Shown here: in pieces, positions 6,673 through 7,075 of the stretch | Layout of the letters: each line of letters opens with the position of its first letter | How positions within the stretch are numbered: the first letter of the stretch is position 1 | Source of the DNA: an uncultured Fretibacterium sp. | GTDB lineage: Bacteria; Synergistota; Synergistia; Synergistales; Aminobacteriaceae | Direction: 5' to 3' | Length of the DNA: 7,075 nucleotides | Assembly (NCBI RefSeq): GCF_963548695.1 | Contig: NZ_CAUUWA010000094.1 | Location: 1 to 7,075, forward strand | Translations under genes and position numbers: made by a program | The notes under the pieces: model-generated | What the model was told of the DNA's origin: nothing | Database searches by the model: none | What the model saw: the letters and a program-made list of their open reading frames with translations, nothing else

Positions 6673-7075
6673 TCCTTCCCCTCTTCATCCGTGCAGCTCC
6701 GTGCGAGCCTCACGGGATTGTTGCTCAAACGCGAAACGTTGGCCTCCGCAAAGGCATGGTCGTAAACGACATCAAACGACAATCCTTTTCCCTCCATCCA
6801 GGAATCCGTCAACCCTATAGCCTCCCGCAAGGCATAGAGGCTTCGTACTCCCTCATCTACCGTTTCGCAGCCCAGTACGTTCAGAATTTCCTCCACGGCC
6901 TGCCGCAAGAACCCTTCGCCCCGCGGATCCGTCACGCGATCTGCGGGAGCCGTTCCGTTCTGCCTGAGGACCTCCGGCAGGAACGTCGCCACGGCATGAC
7001 CATGAGGCAATCCATAGCGCGCCGTAAGGCAATAGGAAAACGCGTGGGCCGCCGTGGTCTTGGCGACGTCGATGG
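6669..7075 (-). CDS. Iron-containing alcohol dehydrogenase, C-terminal part; possible phosphonoacetaldehyde reductase
   Basis: Only the last 134 residues are present; the frame is open to the window edge (first full codon at 7073). Near the cut end lies IDVAKTTAAHAFSYCL, then YGLPHGHAVATFLPEVL. The two histidines (visible residues 10 and 24, in AAH and PHG) are 14 apart, as are the metal ligands H263 and H277 of E. coli FucO, so the iron site looks intact. This family reduces aldehydes with NAD(P)H. The KTTA-HAFSY and IPHGHAVA-type pattern recalls phosphonoacetaldehyde reductases, which make 2-hydroxyethylphosphonate, but related dehydrogenases share it. Its stop overlaps the TTG of the next gene, so the two are one transcript. 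The family call is firm; the phosphonate role is a suggestion resting on motif and context. Confidence 0.85.
   Translation of the reverse strand, partial: IDVAKTTAAHAFSYCLTARYGLPHGHAVATFLPEVLRQNGTAPADRVTDPRGEGFLRQAVEEILNVLGCETVDEGVRSLYALREAIGLTDSWMEGKGLSFDVVYDHAFAEANVSRLSNNPVRLARSCTDEEGKD

Noticed and set aside
5926..6959. Two-copy TTCCG repeats at 5926-5935 and 6950-6959, like the left-edge repeat
   Set aside because: Only two copies each, in intact frames; too short to be called slippage sites or a dispersed signal sequence.

Overview
All the coding I can support lies on the minus strand. It is one tightly packed gene cluster read from position 7075 down to position 1: six genes, cut at both ends by the window. 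In reading order they are: the C-terminal part of an iron-containing alcohol dehydrogenase (7075-6669); a CDP-glycerol glycerophosphotransferase-like (TagB/TagF family) protein (6672-5287); a 979-residue membrane protein joining a YidC/Oxa1-type insertase domain, a polytopic membrane region and a sulfatase/alkaline-phosphatase-type catalytic domain (5297-2358); a small glycosyltransferase (2355-1399); a SAM-dependent methyltransferase whose frame is broken by an 11-base G tract (1353-719); and the N-terminal 219 codons of an FkbM-type methyltransferase (657-1). The first four genes overlap or sit 2 bases apart. Gaps of 45 and 61 bases precede the last two. I see no convincing internal promoter, terminator, tRNA, rRNA, CRISPR array or insertion sequence.

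The content points to a surface-glycan cluster (LPS O-chain, capsule or similar). The glycosyltransferase and two methyltransferases would build and cap sugars. The TagB/TagF-like protein would transfer a nucleotide-activated phospho-alcohol. The alkaline-phosphatase-superfamily domain would act outside the cytoplasm, perhaps moving or trimming phospho-alcohol groups. The dehydrogenase fragment resembles phosphonoacetaldehyde reductases, so the transferred group could be a phosphonate rather than glycerol phosphate. That is inference; the deciding genes would lie upstream of the window.

The most unusual items are: (1) the YidC-membrane-sulfatase fusion, in which the otherwise conserved groove arginine of YidC is replaced by asparagine; (2) a G11 tract placed exactly on the SAM-binding glycine loop of a methyltransferase and leaving it out of frame; and (3) a run of five-base repeats inside the next methyltransferase at the window edge. 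Items 2 and 3 look like slippage-prone switches, suggesting phase-variable methylation of the glycan.

The organism is probably a diderm bacterium of moderately high GC with strong GGAGG-type ribosome binding sites and frequent GTG/TTG starts. Synergistota or a Desulfovibrio-like lineage would fit, but nothing in the window fixes the taxonomy.
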